Assembly (NCBI RefSeq): GCF_036785885.1
Contig: NC_092326.1
Coordinates: forward strand, 7,068,001 to 7,132,000
Reading direction: 5' to 3'
Length of the DNA: 64,000 nucleotides
Origin: Coffea arabica
Lineage: Eukaryota; Streptophyta; Magnoliopsida; Gentianales; Rubiaceae
Shown: positions 21,666-34,046 of the stretch, one piece after another
How the letters are laid out: every line of letters begins with the position of its first letter
Position numbering within the stretch: position 1 is the first letter of the stretch
Position numbers and translations under genes: made by a program
The notes under the pieces: model-generated
What the model saw: the letters and a program-made list of their open reading frames with translations, nothing else
What the model was told of the DNA's origin: nothing
Databases searched by the model: none

Positions 21666-22189
21666 ATCCCCCACATGAATGGAAAATTTGTTTTGATTTG
21701 ACTCTACAGTAGTGTTCCACAACTGAAACCTGCATAAGATAGGTTGGTGTTACCCATTGAACCTTCTCTTGTGAAATACACTTACTTTACTAGCAATCCA
21801 GTAGACATGATGTCTTTGAACTGTCTCGCTTTTTAGTGTAAATGAACCATATATTTCACACAGGAATCATGCTCCATTAGATCAGTTCTCATAGTTATGT
21901 TCGTTTTGGCCATGAACATCAACCTGGTTCAGCAAGAGTTTTTAAGAATTGAGCCCTAAACAATTCTCTTTTGAAGCGGCCCCACATCAGTAATAAATTA
22001 CTTCACTTAAGAATCATTAAAGCACACATTGTGCTATCCTTAATTCTCCTTTGCGTCATTGTTTCATTACGGAATGGGTTTAGGGGTATCCCCCCACAAT
22101 GACTACGCTAAGTCCTTATAATTAGGTTGTCCCTTTGAACCTAGATCTTGGGATCTCCAGTCAGCTAGGTTGGGTTTCCTTTATAACAC
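21666..22189 (-). other. Untranslated 3' region and polypurine tract of the copia element
   Basis: About 520 bp between the pol stop and the 3' LTR, with no open frame. On the minus strand the purine run gtgggggat directly precedes the LTR (plus-strand bases 21666-21674). Confidence 0.7.
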
Positions 22190-25100
22190 TTAGCCTTCCA
22201 TGGGCTTTAGTCCCATTCCCTTTGCCATTTTTGCAACCAACTCTCTATTCAATCCTTTAGTTAGCGGATCCGCTATGTTATCCTTTGATTTCACATAATC
22301 AATAGAGATAACTCCTGTTGAGAGTAGTTGTCTAATGGTATTATGCCTACGACGTATATGTCTAGACTTACCATTATATATGTTATTCTGTGCTCTTCCA
22401 ATTGCTAATTGACTATCACAGTGAATACAAATTGGTGGCACAGGTTTCTCCCATTTTGGAATGTCTTCAAGGAAATGGTGGAGCCATTCAGCTTCTTCTC
22501 CACATTTGTCCAAGGCAATGAACTCAGATTCCATTGTAGATCTAGCTACAATAGTTTGTTTAGAAGACTTCCAAGATACTGCCCCACTGGCAAGTGTGAA
22601 CACATATCCACTTGTGGATTTTGAATCCTTTATATCAGATATCCAATTTGCATCTGCATACCCTTCTAAAACAGCAGGGTATCTAGTGTAATGCAGTCCA
22701 TAGTTCCAAGTGTACCGTAAGTATTTAAGTACCCTTAAAATTGCTTTCCAATGATCAGCACTCGGATTGCTTGTAAATCTGCTCAATTTGCTTACTGCAT
22801 ATGCAATGTCAGGTCTAGTACAACTCATTAAGTACATTAGACTGCCAATGATTCTTGAGTATTCTACTTGAGAAATACTCTCTCCTCTATTCTTAGATAG
22901 ATGGAAACAATTGTCTAATGGAGTTCTTGCAATTCCAGAATCATCCTTATTGAATTTTTCTAGAATCTTGTCCACATAATGAGTTTGACTCAAGACCAAC
23001 CCGTCTGATATTCTTGTAATTTTAACTCCTAAAATTACATCAGCAAGCCCCATATCTTTCATGTCAAATTTTGAATTCAACATATCCTTGGTAGACTTGA
23101 CCATTTTGTCATTACTACCAACAATAAGTATATCATCTACATAAAGACATAAGATGACATAGCCATTGTCTGTTTCTTTAGTGTAGACACATTTGTCACA
23201 CTCATTTATTCTGTATCCATTAGTTATCATTGCATTGTCGAACTTTTCATGCCATTTCTTTGGCGCTTGTTTTAGTCCATACAATGATTTGACTAATTTA
23301 CAAACTTTATTTCTTGCTCCCGGAGTTATGAAACCCTCAGGTTGCTCCATGTAGATTTCTTCATCTAAATCACCATTTAAGAAGGCCGTCTTTACATCCA
23401 TTTGATGTATCTCCAGATTTCTCAATGCAGCGATAGCAAGTATCATTCTGATAGAATTTATTCTCGTAACAGGAGAATAAGTATCAAAATAATCCAAACC
23501 TTCTTGTTGCTTGTATCCTTTGATTACAAGTCTGGCTTTGTACTTATCGACAGAGCCATCAGGTTTCATTTTCCTTTTCAAAATCCATTTGGACCCTAAA
23601 GGTCTACAACCAGGAGGAAGATCCACTAACTCCCATGTATGATTCTGTAAAATAGAATCAACCTCACTTTTTATTGCTTCTTTCCACAAAAATCCTTCAG
23701 AAGAATTTACAGCTTCTGTATAGGTTTGTGGTTCCTTTTCTAATAGAAAAGTTGTAAAATCATCTCCAAATGATTTTTCCACTCTAGCCCTTTCGCTACG
23801 TCTCGGTTCATCTTGTTGAATCAAGTTATGATCATGTTTTTCTTGATTCATAACTTCATGTGTTCGTTTTGATGAACTTGATGCACCAATCAATATACAA
23901 GGAAACACATCTTCAAAGAATGAAGCATTCCTTGATTCCATTATCGTATTTTTGTGTATATCCGAAATTTCTGAATTATACACAAGAAATCGATAAGCAG
24001 TACTATTATGTGCATAGCCTATAAAGATACAGTCCACAGTTCTAGGACCTATCTTTATTCTCTTTGGTGCTGGAATAGCCACCTTTGCAAGACACCCCCA
24101 CACTTTCAAGTATTTGTAGGATGGTCTCCTACCTTTCCATAACTCATAAGGAGTTTTATCTTGTTTTTTCCGGGGTACCCTATTTAAAAGGTAATTGCTT
24201 GACAAAATAGCTTCACCCTACATATTTTGAGGCAATCCTGAACTTAGTAACATCGCATTCATCATTTCCTTTAATGTGCGATTTTTCCGTTCAGCAACAC
24301 CATTCGATTGTGGTGAGTAAGATGCAGTTACTTCATGAACAATTCCATATTTTGCACAAAAATCACCAATAGGTGTTTCATATTCACCACCTCTATCACT
24401 TCTTAACCTTTTAACTCTCCGGTTAAGTTGATTTTCAACTTCATTCTTGTAGAGAATGAATTTTTCCAAGGCTTCATCTTTACTTTTGAGCAAATACACA
24501 TAACAGTATTTTGTGCAATCATCAATGAAAGTGATAAAATATTTATTACCACCTCTTGTTTGAACAAATTTCAAATCACAGACATCTGTGTGAATCAATT
24601 CAAGGGGTTCGGTGTTTCTTTCAATTGTTTGAAACGATGACCTTGTTAATTTTGCTTCTACGCAAATCTCGCATTTATGGTTTGAATTGATGTGAAAGGA
24701 AGGAATATGATCCAAGTTAATTAGTCTACGCAAAGTATCATAATTAACATGACCTAGTCTACCATGCCATAAATTGGAAGACTCAAGCAAATAAGCAGAA
24801 GACTTATTCTTATTATTCACAATAGTCATTACATTCAATTTGAACAACCCATCGGTTGTATATCCTTTCCCTACATACATCCCAGATTTGGATAATATAA
24901 TTTTATCCGATTCAAAAACCATGCGAAAGCCATGCTTGTTCAGCAACGATCCAGAAACAAGGTTCTTGCGGATTTCTGGCACATACAGAACATCGTTCAA
25001 AGTCAATGTTTTGCCAGAAGTCATCTTTAGTAACACCTTCCCTTGACCTTCAATAGCAGATGAGGCAGAGTTCCCCATGAACATTTTTTCACCTTCAACC

Positions 25101-26158
25101 TTTTCGAAGGTAGTAAACAAGTCTTTGTTTGTGCAAACATGTCTTGTAGCTCCAGTGTCAATCCACCATTCTTTCGGATTTGACCCTATCATATTTACTT
25201 CAGAGACCATAGCAGTCAGGTTCATGTTTTCCATGTCTCCCTCGATTCTATCAAGCAAGTTTGCTTCATGCTTCTTCTTCTTTGGAAGCTTACATTCAGT
25301 GGACTTGTGACCTTTTTTGTCACAATTGAAGCACTTACCTTGGAATTTCTGCTTAGAGATTTTCCCTTTTGCCCCAAGATTTCGAGTTGGCTTTTTGCCT
25401 TTGGAGTTTTGCCCTTACTTATACTCCACAATATTTGCTTTAGCATCAACAAAAGTTGTTGCCTTGCAATCAGAACCCCTGTTGTCTTCTTCAATTCGAA
25501 GTCTAACGATAAGGTCCTCCATACTCATCTCTTTGCGCTTGTGCTTGAGATAGTTCTTGAAATCCTTCCATCCAGGAGGTAGCTTCTCAATAACAGCAGC
25601 TACTTGAAAGGTTTCACTCAAAATCATGCCTTCAGCTAGAATCTCATGCAAGATAATCTGAATTTCTTGCACTTGACTGATAACAGTTTTGGAATCCACC
25701 ATTTTATAGTCTAGAAATTTTCCAACGACAAATTTCTTTGCTCCGGCATCTTCGGTTTTATATTTCCGATCTAAGGATTCCCACAGTGCCTTCGCCGTCT
25801 TGTGTATTTGATACACGTTATACAGCGAGTCATGCAAGCAGTTCATGACATAATTTCGACAAAGGAAGTCGGAGTGCTTCCAAGCATCAATAGCATTGAC
25901 AGCTTGTGCATCAGTTAAGCCTTCAGACAGCTTTGGAGCATCCTCACTTAAGAATCTCGAGAGATTCAATGTTGTCAAATAGAACAACATCTTTTGTTGC
26001 CATGTCTTGAAGTTCAGGCCATAGAACTTCTCAGGTTTCTCACTATGGTTGGTAGACACCATAGGAGTAATCTTTCCTTCAGGTTGTTTCACAATTGAGC
26101 CAGAGGCAGCAGCATCAGAAGTAGAAATATTGGTGTCTCTTCCTGTATTGTCAGCCAT
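22190..26158 (-). pseudogene. Copia gag-pol polyprotein, two premature stops
   Basis: One frame of 1,323 codons from MADNTGRD at 26158 to the stop at 22190, broken by TAA at 25415-25417 and TAG at 24218-24220. Segments in order: Gag (26158-25418) with a UBN2-like region around [13 protein letters not shown]; zinc knuckle [14 protein letters not shown] after the first stop; protease DTGATRHVC; integrase with [16 protein letters not shown] and a DDE core ([22 protein letters not shown]); the second stop, at a position usually Trp; reverse transcriptase with [17 protein letters not shown] and YVDDIL; RNase H with DANWISD near the end. Both stops could come from single C-to-T type transitions. 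The tight spacing and lack of frameshifts indicate recent inactivation or read-through dependence. Confidence 0.9.
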
Positions 26159-26183
26159 TGAGAACCGGATTCTGTTTTAAGAC

Positions 26184-26778
26184 TGTTAGCCAAATAATAA
26201 AATAGGCTGATACAAAAGAGAAGAATAAATACAACCCAAAAAGAAAGTAATAATCGAAAATAACAATAATAACAATCCGAGGCTTGTGAACACAATTTCC
26301 TTAAAACAGATTCGCCCCCTCCAGGTAGAGTGCTTGAGGTTGAGTAGGCGTCTGTCTCCCAGGATACAACGGATTAAAAGGTGAATATGTCAGCACCAAA
26401 CGTTCTTCACCCCAGCGAACTCGAACTAGAGCAATATGGAACACTATAAAAGATGCAGATGCAAGAAGGAAAAAAGAGAGAGAGCGCCCTTGCTTTTGAA
26501 ACAAAAGGAGATATTTATAGATGCTGGCCAAGGGTGACTGTTAGAAATTGGCAACAAGTGTTAAATTCCAGATAATTATCTTCACGTTTATCAAAGGACC
26601 ACATTCATGTACATACATGTATCTCAATAAGATAACCCCAAAGGAATCCTATCCAAAATCATGTATCAATAATTAATATACATGAATGATAGATAATTAT
26701 CCTGAATTCTTTCAAGAGTGCCATTATGAGAACAATTTTCTCATTCACTCTACAATGAATATAGCCATTTTTCCAACA
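26184..26778 (-). repeat. 5' LTR of the copia element
   Basis: 595 bp, with a minus-strand TATA box (tataaata) at 26512-26519. It would drive transcription antisense to the receptor kinase. Confidence 0.95.
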
Positions 26779-26783
26779 AGTCA

Positions 26784-27660
26784 ATGGAGGCACTCAAAAA
26801 TCTTAAGGAATGCAATGTTTCTTTTAATAGATTAAGCGGCGAAATTCCTCAAGGTGGTTCCTTCAGAAACTTTACAGGTCAATTTTTCATTAACAATGAA
26901 GCACTCTGTGGTGACTCAAGGCTTAATGTTCCACCATGTCAGCGTAATTCAACTAGAAGGTCAAGTAAAAGGAAGGTGCTTCTACTTGTCATTAGTCTGT
27001 CAGGAATTGCAGCAATACCGATAATAGTAATTGGAGCAATATTGACTCTAAGGAGGCTGAAGAAACGAAAAGGTTTAGGTGGAACAGAGTTGATGTCAGT
27101 GGCAAAATATGAAAGATTTTCATACTATGACCTTTTGCAGTCAACTGATAACTACAATGAAAGCAATTTGCTTGGAGAAGGGAGCTTTGGTTCTGTTTAC
27201 AAAGGGATCCTAAGTGATGGCATTGTTGTGGCTGTCAAGGTATTCAACTTGCAAGTGGAAGGTGCATCAACAAGTTTTGATAGAGAATGTGAGGTACTAA
27301 AGAGTTTACGCCATCGAAATCTTACAAAGGTGCTCGGCAACTGCTCGAACCCTGATTTTAAAGCCTTGGTACTCAAATACATGCCTAATGGGAATCTTGA
27401 GAAGTGGTTGTACTCCCACAACCATTTTTTAGATCTGTTTCAAAGAGTAAACATAATGATTGATGTTGCTTGTGCATTAGAATATCTCCATTATGGTTAT
27501 TATACTCCCGTGGTACATTGTGACCTGAAGCCTAGTAACATCTTGCTTGATGAAGATATGGTTGCTTCTGTAAGTGACTTCGGTATCACAAAAATGTTTG
27601 GCGAAGGAGAAAGTATATTGCATACCGTCACCCTGGCAACACTGGGATGCATTGCACCAG
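26784..27660 (+). CDS. LRR kinase main exon, second part: last LRR, membrane span and kinase N-lobe
   Basis: Resumes the ectodomain frame after the copia element. It encodes the last LRR and a Cys-pair cap (ALCGDSRLNVPPC), a membrane span about LLLVISLSGIAAIPIIVIG (26977-27050), a basic juxtamembrane stretch, then the kinase: glycine loop GEGSFGSVYKG from 27174, catalytic Lys in AVKVF near 27237, HCDLKPSNILL near 27516 and SDFGITK near 27576. The Cys in HCD marks a non-RD kinase. The exon ends at donor ccag|gttaat in phase 1. Confidence 0.9.
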
Positions 27661-27771
27661 GTTAATCTTGTAGCTTTCGCTGTCTATATTTCCTTTACTT
27701 CTAGGTTTTTCCATCTGTTGTTTATTCTTTTGGCTCTTTCTATTATTCTAACTATTGTAATCTTATGATAG

Positions 27772-28276
27772 AGTATGGATCGGAGGGATTAGTTTCGAGA
27801 AGAATCGATGTTTATAGTTTCGGAATAGTTCTGATGGAAACTTTTTCGAGAGTGAAGCCTAGCGATGAAATGTTTTCAAGTGATTTGAGCCTTAAAAGCT
27901 GGGTAGAAGATTCTCTTCCTAATGCACTTCAGGTCATTGACGCAAACTTAATAAGGCCAGAGGATGAGCATTTCACTGGCAAGCTGAAGTGTGTTATATT
28001 GATTCTGAAATTGGCTTTGAACTGCTGTAGAGAATCTCCAGGAGAAAGGATGAACATGAAAGATGTTTTAGCAGAATTGAAGAATATTAAGCGCCAGCTT
28101 CTTATGACAGTAAGTGCCTTGCATTTTTTTTTTTAAAGCAAATTTTACTTTTCAATGTAGGAAGTTACTTTCCTTGTCCATTTGAGCTCATAACCTACTA
28201 TTTATTGCAGCAAACTGTCAGACCTCGAGTGGCCCAGATACGTTTTTTACCACATCAAACAGATATTGCTGTATAG
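27772..28276 (+). CDS. LRR kinase C-terminal exons: kinase C-lobe and tail
   Basis: After a 111-nt intron (27661-27771) the frame continues EYGSEGLVSRRIDVYSFGIV and carries the C-lobe to 28109. A consensus donor (aca|gtaagt) and the acceptor attgcag at 28210 bound a 101-nt intron; the last exon is 28211-28276, adding 21 residues that end PHQTDIAV and a stop. Without the last splice the product would end in a low-complexity tail a few codons into the intron. Confidence 0.85.
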
Positions 28277-31200
28277 TTCTGAATCTTGATTTATTGTGCA
28301 TGCTGGAGACAGAAATACTTGATTCCATAGTTTTCACCTACATCACATTTGGACTTTCAGTTAGATTCCATAGGTTTCTCCTACATCATATTTGGACTTT
28401 CAGTTAAGGATCACATTGCACAGCATTTTTTTTTTTTTTTGCCTTTTCGTTTTCTATCTTTTAATTCTGACTAATTTCTTGGATACATTTTGATTATGTA
28501 TCTTTTAATCTTAATCTTGTATTAAGATTGCAAAATGATGAGAGCGAACCTATTCTTGCAATAAATCTTTCTCTTCGGTAAATGAATATATCATGTTCCT
28601 TGAGCTCCTCCTAAACTATTCCTTGAGCTCCTCCTAAACTATAGAAAGAATAGCAGCTGCTGTTTGTTCTCTCTCCTTTACAACAGATATATCTTACATG
28701 CCTCCAAAGAGCTCAATGAAGAAAGCTGACTTGTGTTGGCAATTGTCTCACCTCCCTTTTCCTACATCACAAGTCTTATGGAATTCTTGAATCATCAAAT
28801 ATCCGATTTTAAGTACCTGTTTTTCAATGCAATGACAATTGTGTGCAGTGGATTTGGTCATGATAGAGCTCTGCTGCCTGCTGGACTCTGGGTGTGGAGT
28901 GTAAAGAAATAGAGGTATACAAGCATGAAGTATCTAAGAATTCATAAAGCATTTTACCATAGAATAGTTAATCAAACTTCAGCTATCGGTCTTTAATGCT
29001 GCTTAAAGAATTGGCCTCTTGTGTGTAAAATTCTTGTAATGTACAGTTCTACTTTAAACGATGGGTAACAACCATATAGAGGCCGTTGATGAGATAATTA
29101 ATTACTAGGGAAAAATTAGCAGTCATGTTCTTGTTCTTGGAGTCTTTTAGTCTTATATATGGACTTTTCTCCAATATCCTTTGATTAGTATGAGACTAAC
29201 GAAATTCATGTAGATAATATGAGGATACACATGAGCATTTTGTTATACTATTGCTTTCTTTTCTTTATTCTTGTGGCAGAGCTATTTTGTTTAGAATTCA
29301 TGTCATAGTTTAAACTAAGGTTGCAAACGAATCGAATCGCTCACGAGCGGCTCCAGTTAAAAGTCGACTTGACCTCGATCAATATCGAACTCGAGTCGAG
29401 TTCGAGTTGGCCAAATCGAACTTAAATTCAAAAATATTAAACTCGTTATTTTGCGAGTCGGCTTGCGAGTTCGAATATATTTATATATATATATTTTTTT
29501 TAATAGTAAAATTACATATATATATTTTAACATTGGAATAAGGGGGAAGAATGTCACACCTTTACAGCAAATATAATAGTCCTTTCAAAAAATTATTTAA
29601 TTGAAATCTAAAAAAACAATATGTGATTAACTGATTATTAGGAATTACAAATGATAGCACTTACAGCGTGCCCAAACTTATAAAAGTAAGTGGGAGTGTG
29701 GTGTTTTTAGTTAGAAAGATACTACTCCTAATTAAGTTTGGAACAATTAGTAGTTAACTTAATATCTATACTATATATAAAGCCTGAGGAAAAGATATGA
29801 GGTTAACACTTTATAAGTTTTCTTTTTTGACCTTATAAAAACTTTTTCCACTGCTAATAGAGTCCAAATAAATGCTCCCTACCATAAATTGGAATAGCAA
29901 ATGCATATCATTCACTTTCAAAAATAGTAGATAATGTACTTCATATTATGACAATTGCCAATTTCGTATATATAAACAATAACAATATTGATGTGGAGAT
30001 ATCAGCCAATTGTGCCAATTGGTAAAATACAGTTACGAAGAAATATGATCGCTAAGCACAAGTATAAAATAAGTTGCCGCTGTATTATACATGTACAACA
30101 ATTGGTAGATAATGTACTCCATATTAAGGCAACTGGAAATTTCGTGTATACAAAAAAATAACAATATTGACGTGGATATATGAAGAGAGCAATTCATGTC
30201 AACCACGATATATATGTATATGAAGAATCTAATGTAATGGTGAAAAAATAACTATTATGACCTATACATTAGGAATCAAATGCAATAATAAGAACTCAAA
30301 ACTATGTATATGTATTTTTCATGGGGTGTTTAGCCTAAATCAACTATAATGCTTCTAATGCTTTATTCTTTTTTCCCCCCTATAATTTTGATTTATTGAA
30401 TGAATCCTATCCTGAATGTACTATTTAAAATTCAAAAGTGTATTAGTCTTCGAAAAAAAAAAACATGTTCTTACTGATAACACGGTAATCGCCTCTTTTT
30501 TTTTTTTTTTTTTTTTAGTCAAACGTGGTAATCACTATTTTTAATTTACAAACAATACCCGAGGTTCATGTCAATTTAATGTTATGTTTTCACTCATGTA
30601 TGCCAAGTTACCCCTTTTCAGCATAGAATATAAAAATTGAATGTAAATATTCAGAGAATGATAGTTTGACTTAGCTTACATAGGTTCCTTTTTATATATT
30701 TTCAATTCAGAATGATGCATGGATGGTTTACAAGGGCTGCTGGATGTTCCTCATGGAACAGCATGCGCTAAAGCAAGGTAGAGTAAGTAATTATACCAAT
30801 GAGAGAATGAAAATGCGGTGGTCTATCAGTTTGATAATGCCATATTAACTAATTTACACTTCTTTGGTGTATAATCATAGTGATAATGTGTAAATATTCA
30901 TAATACTATTGTAATTTAGCGGACATAACTACCAATACATTTTGCACGTAGTTAAAATGTTTTGTAGGTAATAAGGGATATGAGAAAGAGTACATTCTTA
31001 AATCAACTAGAAAATAATATCAAAGTGGCCGTTAATTTAATTATGTCACTTTTTGACCTATCTTTACTTATGTTAGCCAATTATATTACATCGATGTAAA
31101 AATGTAACTTTAAGGTGTAAATATTCATAAGGATAGTGCAATTTAACTAACATAGCTACTTGTACATTTTGAATGCGATTTAAATTAATTTATGGGTAAA

Positions 31201-33144
31201 AAAAAAAAAGTAATGTAGATGGGATATTCCCCTGAAAAAAAAGTGATATACCCTAAGAAATCTTAGTAAACTCTTACAGTAATGACAGAAAAATAGGTTG
31301 TGACCACTGATTTTATAGTAATTAATCTAATGACTTTTTCGTCAATTTTTATTTATATGAACTAATCATGCGCATTACTTAATGCAGGACTAGAAAATAT
31401 GCATTATTGCACTTCCAAAAAAGAAAACGTACTTCCAATAAGGAAATCAGGTAGGAGTTAAATCATCAAACACAATGAATGATAAAAACTGATGATAACA
31501 ATTCTAGCAAGAGAACTAGGTCTACCAAGCGGTATAGAACAAGTCCTAATTGTTTTCACAGGAATTAGTCGTTCAAGTATCAAAGCGGCCTTTGCCTGAC
31601 TCTAATTTAAATCTATTCATACTACTTAAGTGAAATCAAATAGATATATACAGCGAAATCAAATAGAGATATATTACATGCTATTCGTATGTGCTATTTG
31701 TACTGCTCAAGTGAAATCAAATAGCTATATATATACACACACACACATATATATATGTATATGGGTTTAAAAAAAAAAACTATTCGCACATATGATCAAT
31801 GAAGGATGAAAAAATTTATTTTGAAAAATGTGAAGGATGAAAAAATTAATTTTGTAAAATATAAGGGATAATAAAATTTTATTTTATGAGATGTGAAAGA
31901 TTATAAATCGAATTATATAAAATTTGATTTGACAATTTTACCTTAAAAAATAATCACGTGCAAGATACGTGATAGATTCCGACCATAAATTAATCGAAAA
32001 CCTCGATAGAGACCAAATTTGACAAATATAAATTTGTAAATTACGTAAAATTATATCTTTAAAAGTGAAGGACGAAAAGTTATTTTATAAAATGTGAGAG
32101 ATATTTTAAACGAATTCCCCTTTTAAAATTTTCTAAACTTAGCCATCCTTGACTCTGTCATTGCTTGGATGATAATTCACAAAAAGATCCAGCCCATTAA
32201 GAAGATGACGCTGCTTCTCGGTATTTGCATCGATTTCGTAGGATATCCTTGAGTGCTTGGATGATAATTCATGAAAAGATCCAGCCCACAAAAGAAGTTT
32301 AAGTCAAATCAGGAAATCATATAGTTGTTGAAGGATTTGGACAGCATCTGCACCGACTTGAACTATTGCATTAAAGCACATCGAATCAGATCTGGACTAA
32401 AACATGATAAGTTGTAGGATATTGATCCAAGGTTAGATCAGATCAAGTCAATTGGAAGCTTAGGTTATTGAGATACGTCAAAATTACCACCTACCAGTCA
32501 GAAGCCTATTAAGGAAGTTTTCAAAAACTTGACAGCAGGAATCGCTACTGTAACTCAACCTTTTTTCAATATTAAAATGATAGAACTGGATTTTGGTATT
32601 TTTCATAAGAATTGTAGCTCCAGATATTAGTTTTTAATGCATATCAAGAATAATCTCAATCTTATATCTGTAGTTCAAGATATATTCAAAATACTGAAAC
32701 CTGCCAAATCTGAATCTCAAGCGCGATTGGATTGTAAAACTGATTACCATAAGTCTTCTATGGTAGTGCTAACGCGATTTCTTTCTTTTCCACAGCTTTC
32801 CCAACATATTTTGGCATCTACAAACCTTCCTTTAACAACCCTTTAAGTCCATTTAAGCACGGATAAACTCTAGGAATTTCAGATTAACAAAATCATGCGA
32901 AATTTTCCAAAAACTTCAAGGAAATAACCTAATTTAGGCAACGACCTACAAAAATCAAAATAACTCATTAATGTAACAAATGTGATAATAATCATGCTAG
33001 TAATTAACTAAAATGGAGTAAATTAATACATAAACAGTTTGTCTAACGGGTGCCCATAAGGCATTTATTAAGATATATTTCAGGTGTTATAATTTTGAAA
33101 ATATAAGATTAATTAAGAAAAGTAAATAAATACAAGGAATGGTA
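28277..33144. other. AT-rich intergenic region with local repeats
   Basis: No gene is seen. Contents: a 42-bp tandem duplication at 28321-28406 (phrase catttggactttcagtta), a 23-bp tandem duplication about 28596-28642 (ccttgagctcctcctaaact), a segment at 29327-29480 typical of a dispersed plant repeat, an 80-bp phrase repeated at about 29925-30000 and 30105-30185 (gataatgtact...), poly(T) and poly(A) runs near 30460-30520, a TA/CA run near 31720-31760, and a degenerate 'aaggatgaaa' segment at 31790-32110 that resembles the fold-back family. Confidence 0.6.
29327..29480. repeat. Dispersed repeat fragment rich in ctcgagtcgag
   Basis: Reads 'tcgaactcgagtcgagttcg' inside otherwise AT-rich DNA and is unlike its neighbours in composition. 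Similar phrases are common in ends of plant DNA-transposon derivatives. No boundaries or target duplication were found. Confidence 0.4.
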
Positions 33145-34046
33145 GATAAGATTAAATAAGAAAAGTATATAAATGCAAGAGGGGATAATAATTATTAGTA
33201 TGTGTATATATATAATAGGTTAGGTGAATACCAGATGTGTTGACGAGTAACCTAAGGACATCCGTTAGAAAAACCCATACATTAAATGTAACTACATTAT
33301 GAGCTTATCAACTACCCCTTTTTCTTGGGGAAAAAATGATTATAGATCATTATAACTGCTACAAGACAAGATATCAAATACGTATAAATGTAACCTGAGA
33401 GTTTTGGAAGGTGTTTGATACGAAATATGGGCCGCTTATGGGCCATGTTTTGGGCTGCAAGAGATTGAATCTTTTAGTAATAGTTAGTAGTTTATTTTCT
33501 AGATTTCTATTTTATTTGCTAGGACTAAATTCGGTCCAAGACCTCATGTTGAGTTGGATCCGATTTATAGAGTCTAGGCTCACTATAACTTAAGTTGGTT
33601 AATTAGCTTTTATTGGGTTATGTTGGGCCAGCTTAAAGCCTTCATTGGATCAATTATAAGCTGACCATTAGATAGTGGATTTGAGTAGTGGAATCGGGCC
33701 AAAGGCCTAGCCTAGCCGAGTTAGGGTTTTGTCTTGTAAGGCTATATATAGCCTAGGTTTTCATTCATTAGGGGAGTTTTCAGATTTTATAAAATATACG
33801 TGAGTTTATTCACTCTCTCTTGTCTCAAGAGAATTTCCTTTGAATACTTGAGAATTGATCTCAAGTTGTTCATTGAACTTATCAATCAAGTAGTCTCCTT
33901 GATTGTGGCGTTCTTCTATCTATACTTTTGGTTCACTAAAGTGGCTAGTCGTGGGTTAAGGAATCTCCTTAGTTCGTGGCTCGTGATTCTAGAAGGGTCA
34001 AAGTTCCGTAAATTAACCCCAACTTGGTGTTCGTCTAGATCCGTCT
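33145..34046. repeat. 902-bp block duplicated at 43024-43925
   Basis: I see no difference between this block and 43024-43925 (constant offset 9,879). It consists of 271 bp of flanking sequence plus a whole LTR-like unit (33416-34046). Homology ends abruptly on both sides, at the right exactly after ccgtct near the LTR end. Confidence 0.9.

Larger units (their letters stand above)
21071..26778 (-). mobile_element. Ty1/copia retrotransposon inserted in the LRR-kinase exon
   Basis: A 5,708-bp element on the minus strand. LTRs of 595 bp (21071-21665 and 26184-26778) differ at two positions only. Target duplication agtca at 21066-21070 and 26779-26783. Ends tgttag/ccaaca. Integrase precedes reverse transcriptase, which defines copia. 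The gag-pol frame has two nonsense codons but is otherwise uninterrupted, so the copy is young yet probably cannot move by itself. No match to the common initiator-Met primer-binding site was seen after the 5' LTR. Confidence 0.95.
14739..28276 (+). pseudogene. LRR receptor-like kinase, subfamily XII (Xa21/EFR type), interrupted and probably non-functional
   Basis: Family function: a plasma-membrane pattern-recognition receptor with an extracellular LRR ectodomain, one membrane span and a cytoplasmic Ser/Thr kinase. Phase-compatible exons are 14739-15651, 18497-18568, 19950-21070 joined to 26784-27660, 27772-28109 and 28211-28276. They total about 1,128 codons, the usual length for the family. 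Two lesions are seen. The main LRR exon needs an acceptor ending at 19949, but the bases are AA, and the nearest AG gives a one-base shift with an early stop. A 5.7-kb copia element also splits that exon at 21070/26779 with an agtca duplication. Everything else stays open. The kinase has HCD in place of HRD, making it a non-RD kinase as in known immune receptors. The small number of lesions implies recent loss. A truncated or alternatively spliced product cannot be excluded. Confidence 0.85.

Noticed and set aside
31790..32110. Possible third fold-back element
   Set aside because: The repeated 'aaggatgaaa' phrases at both ends read in the same direction, so there is no inverted repeat; at most a degenerate relative.
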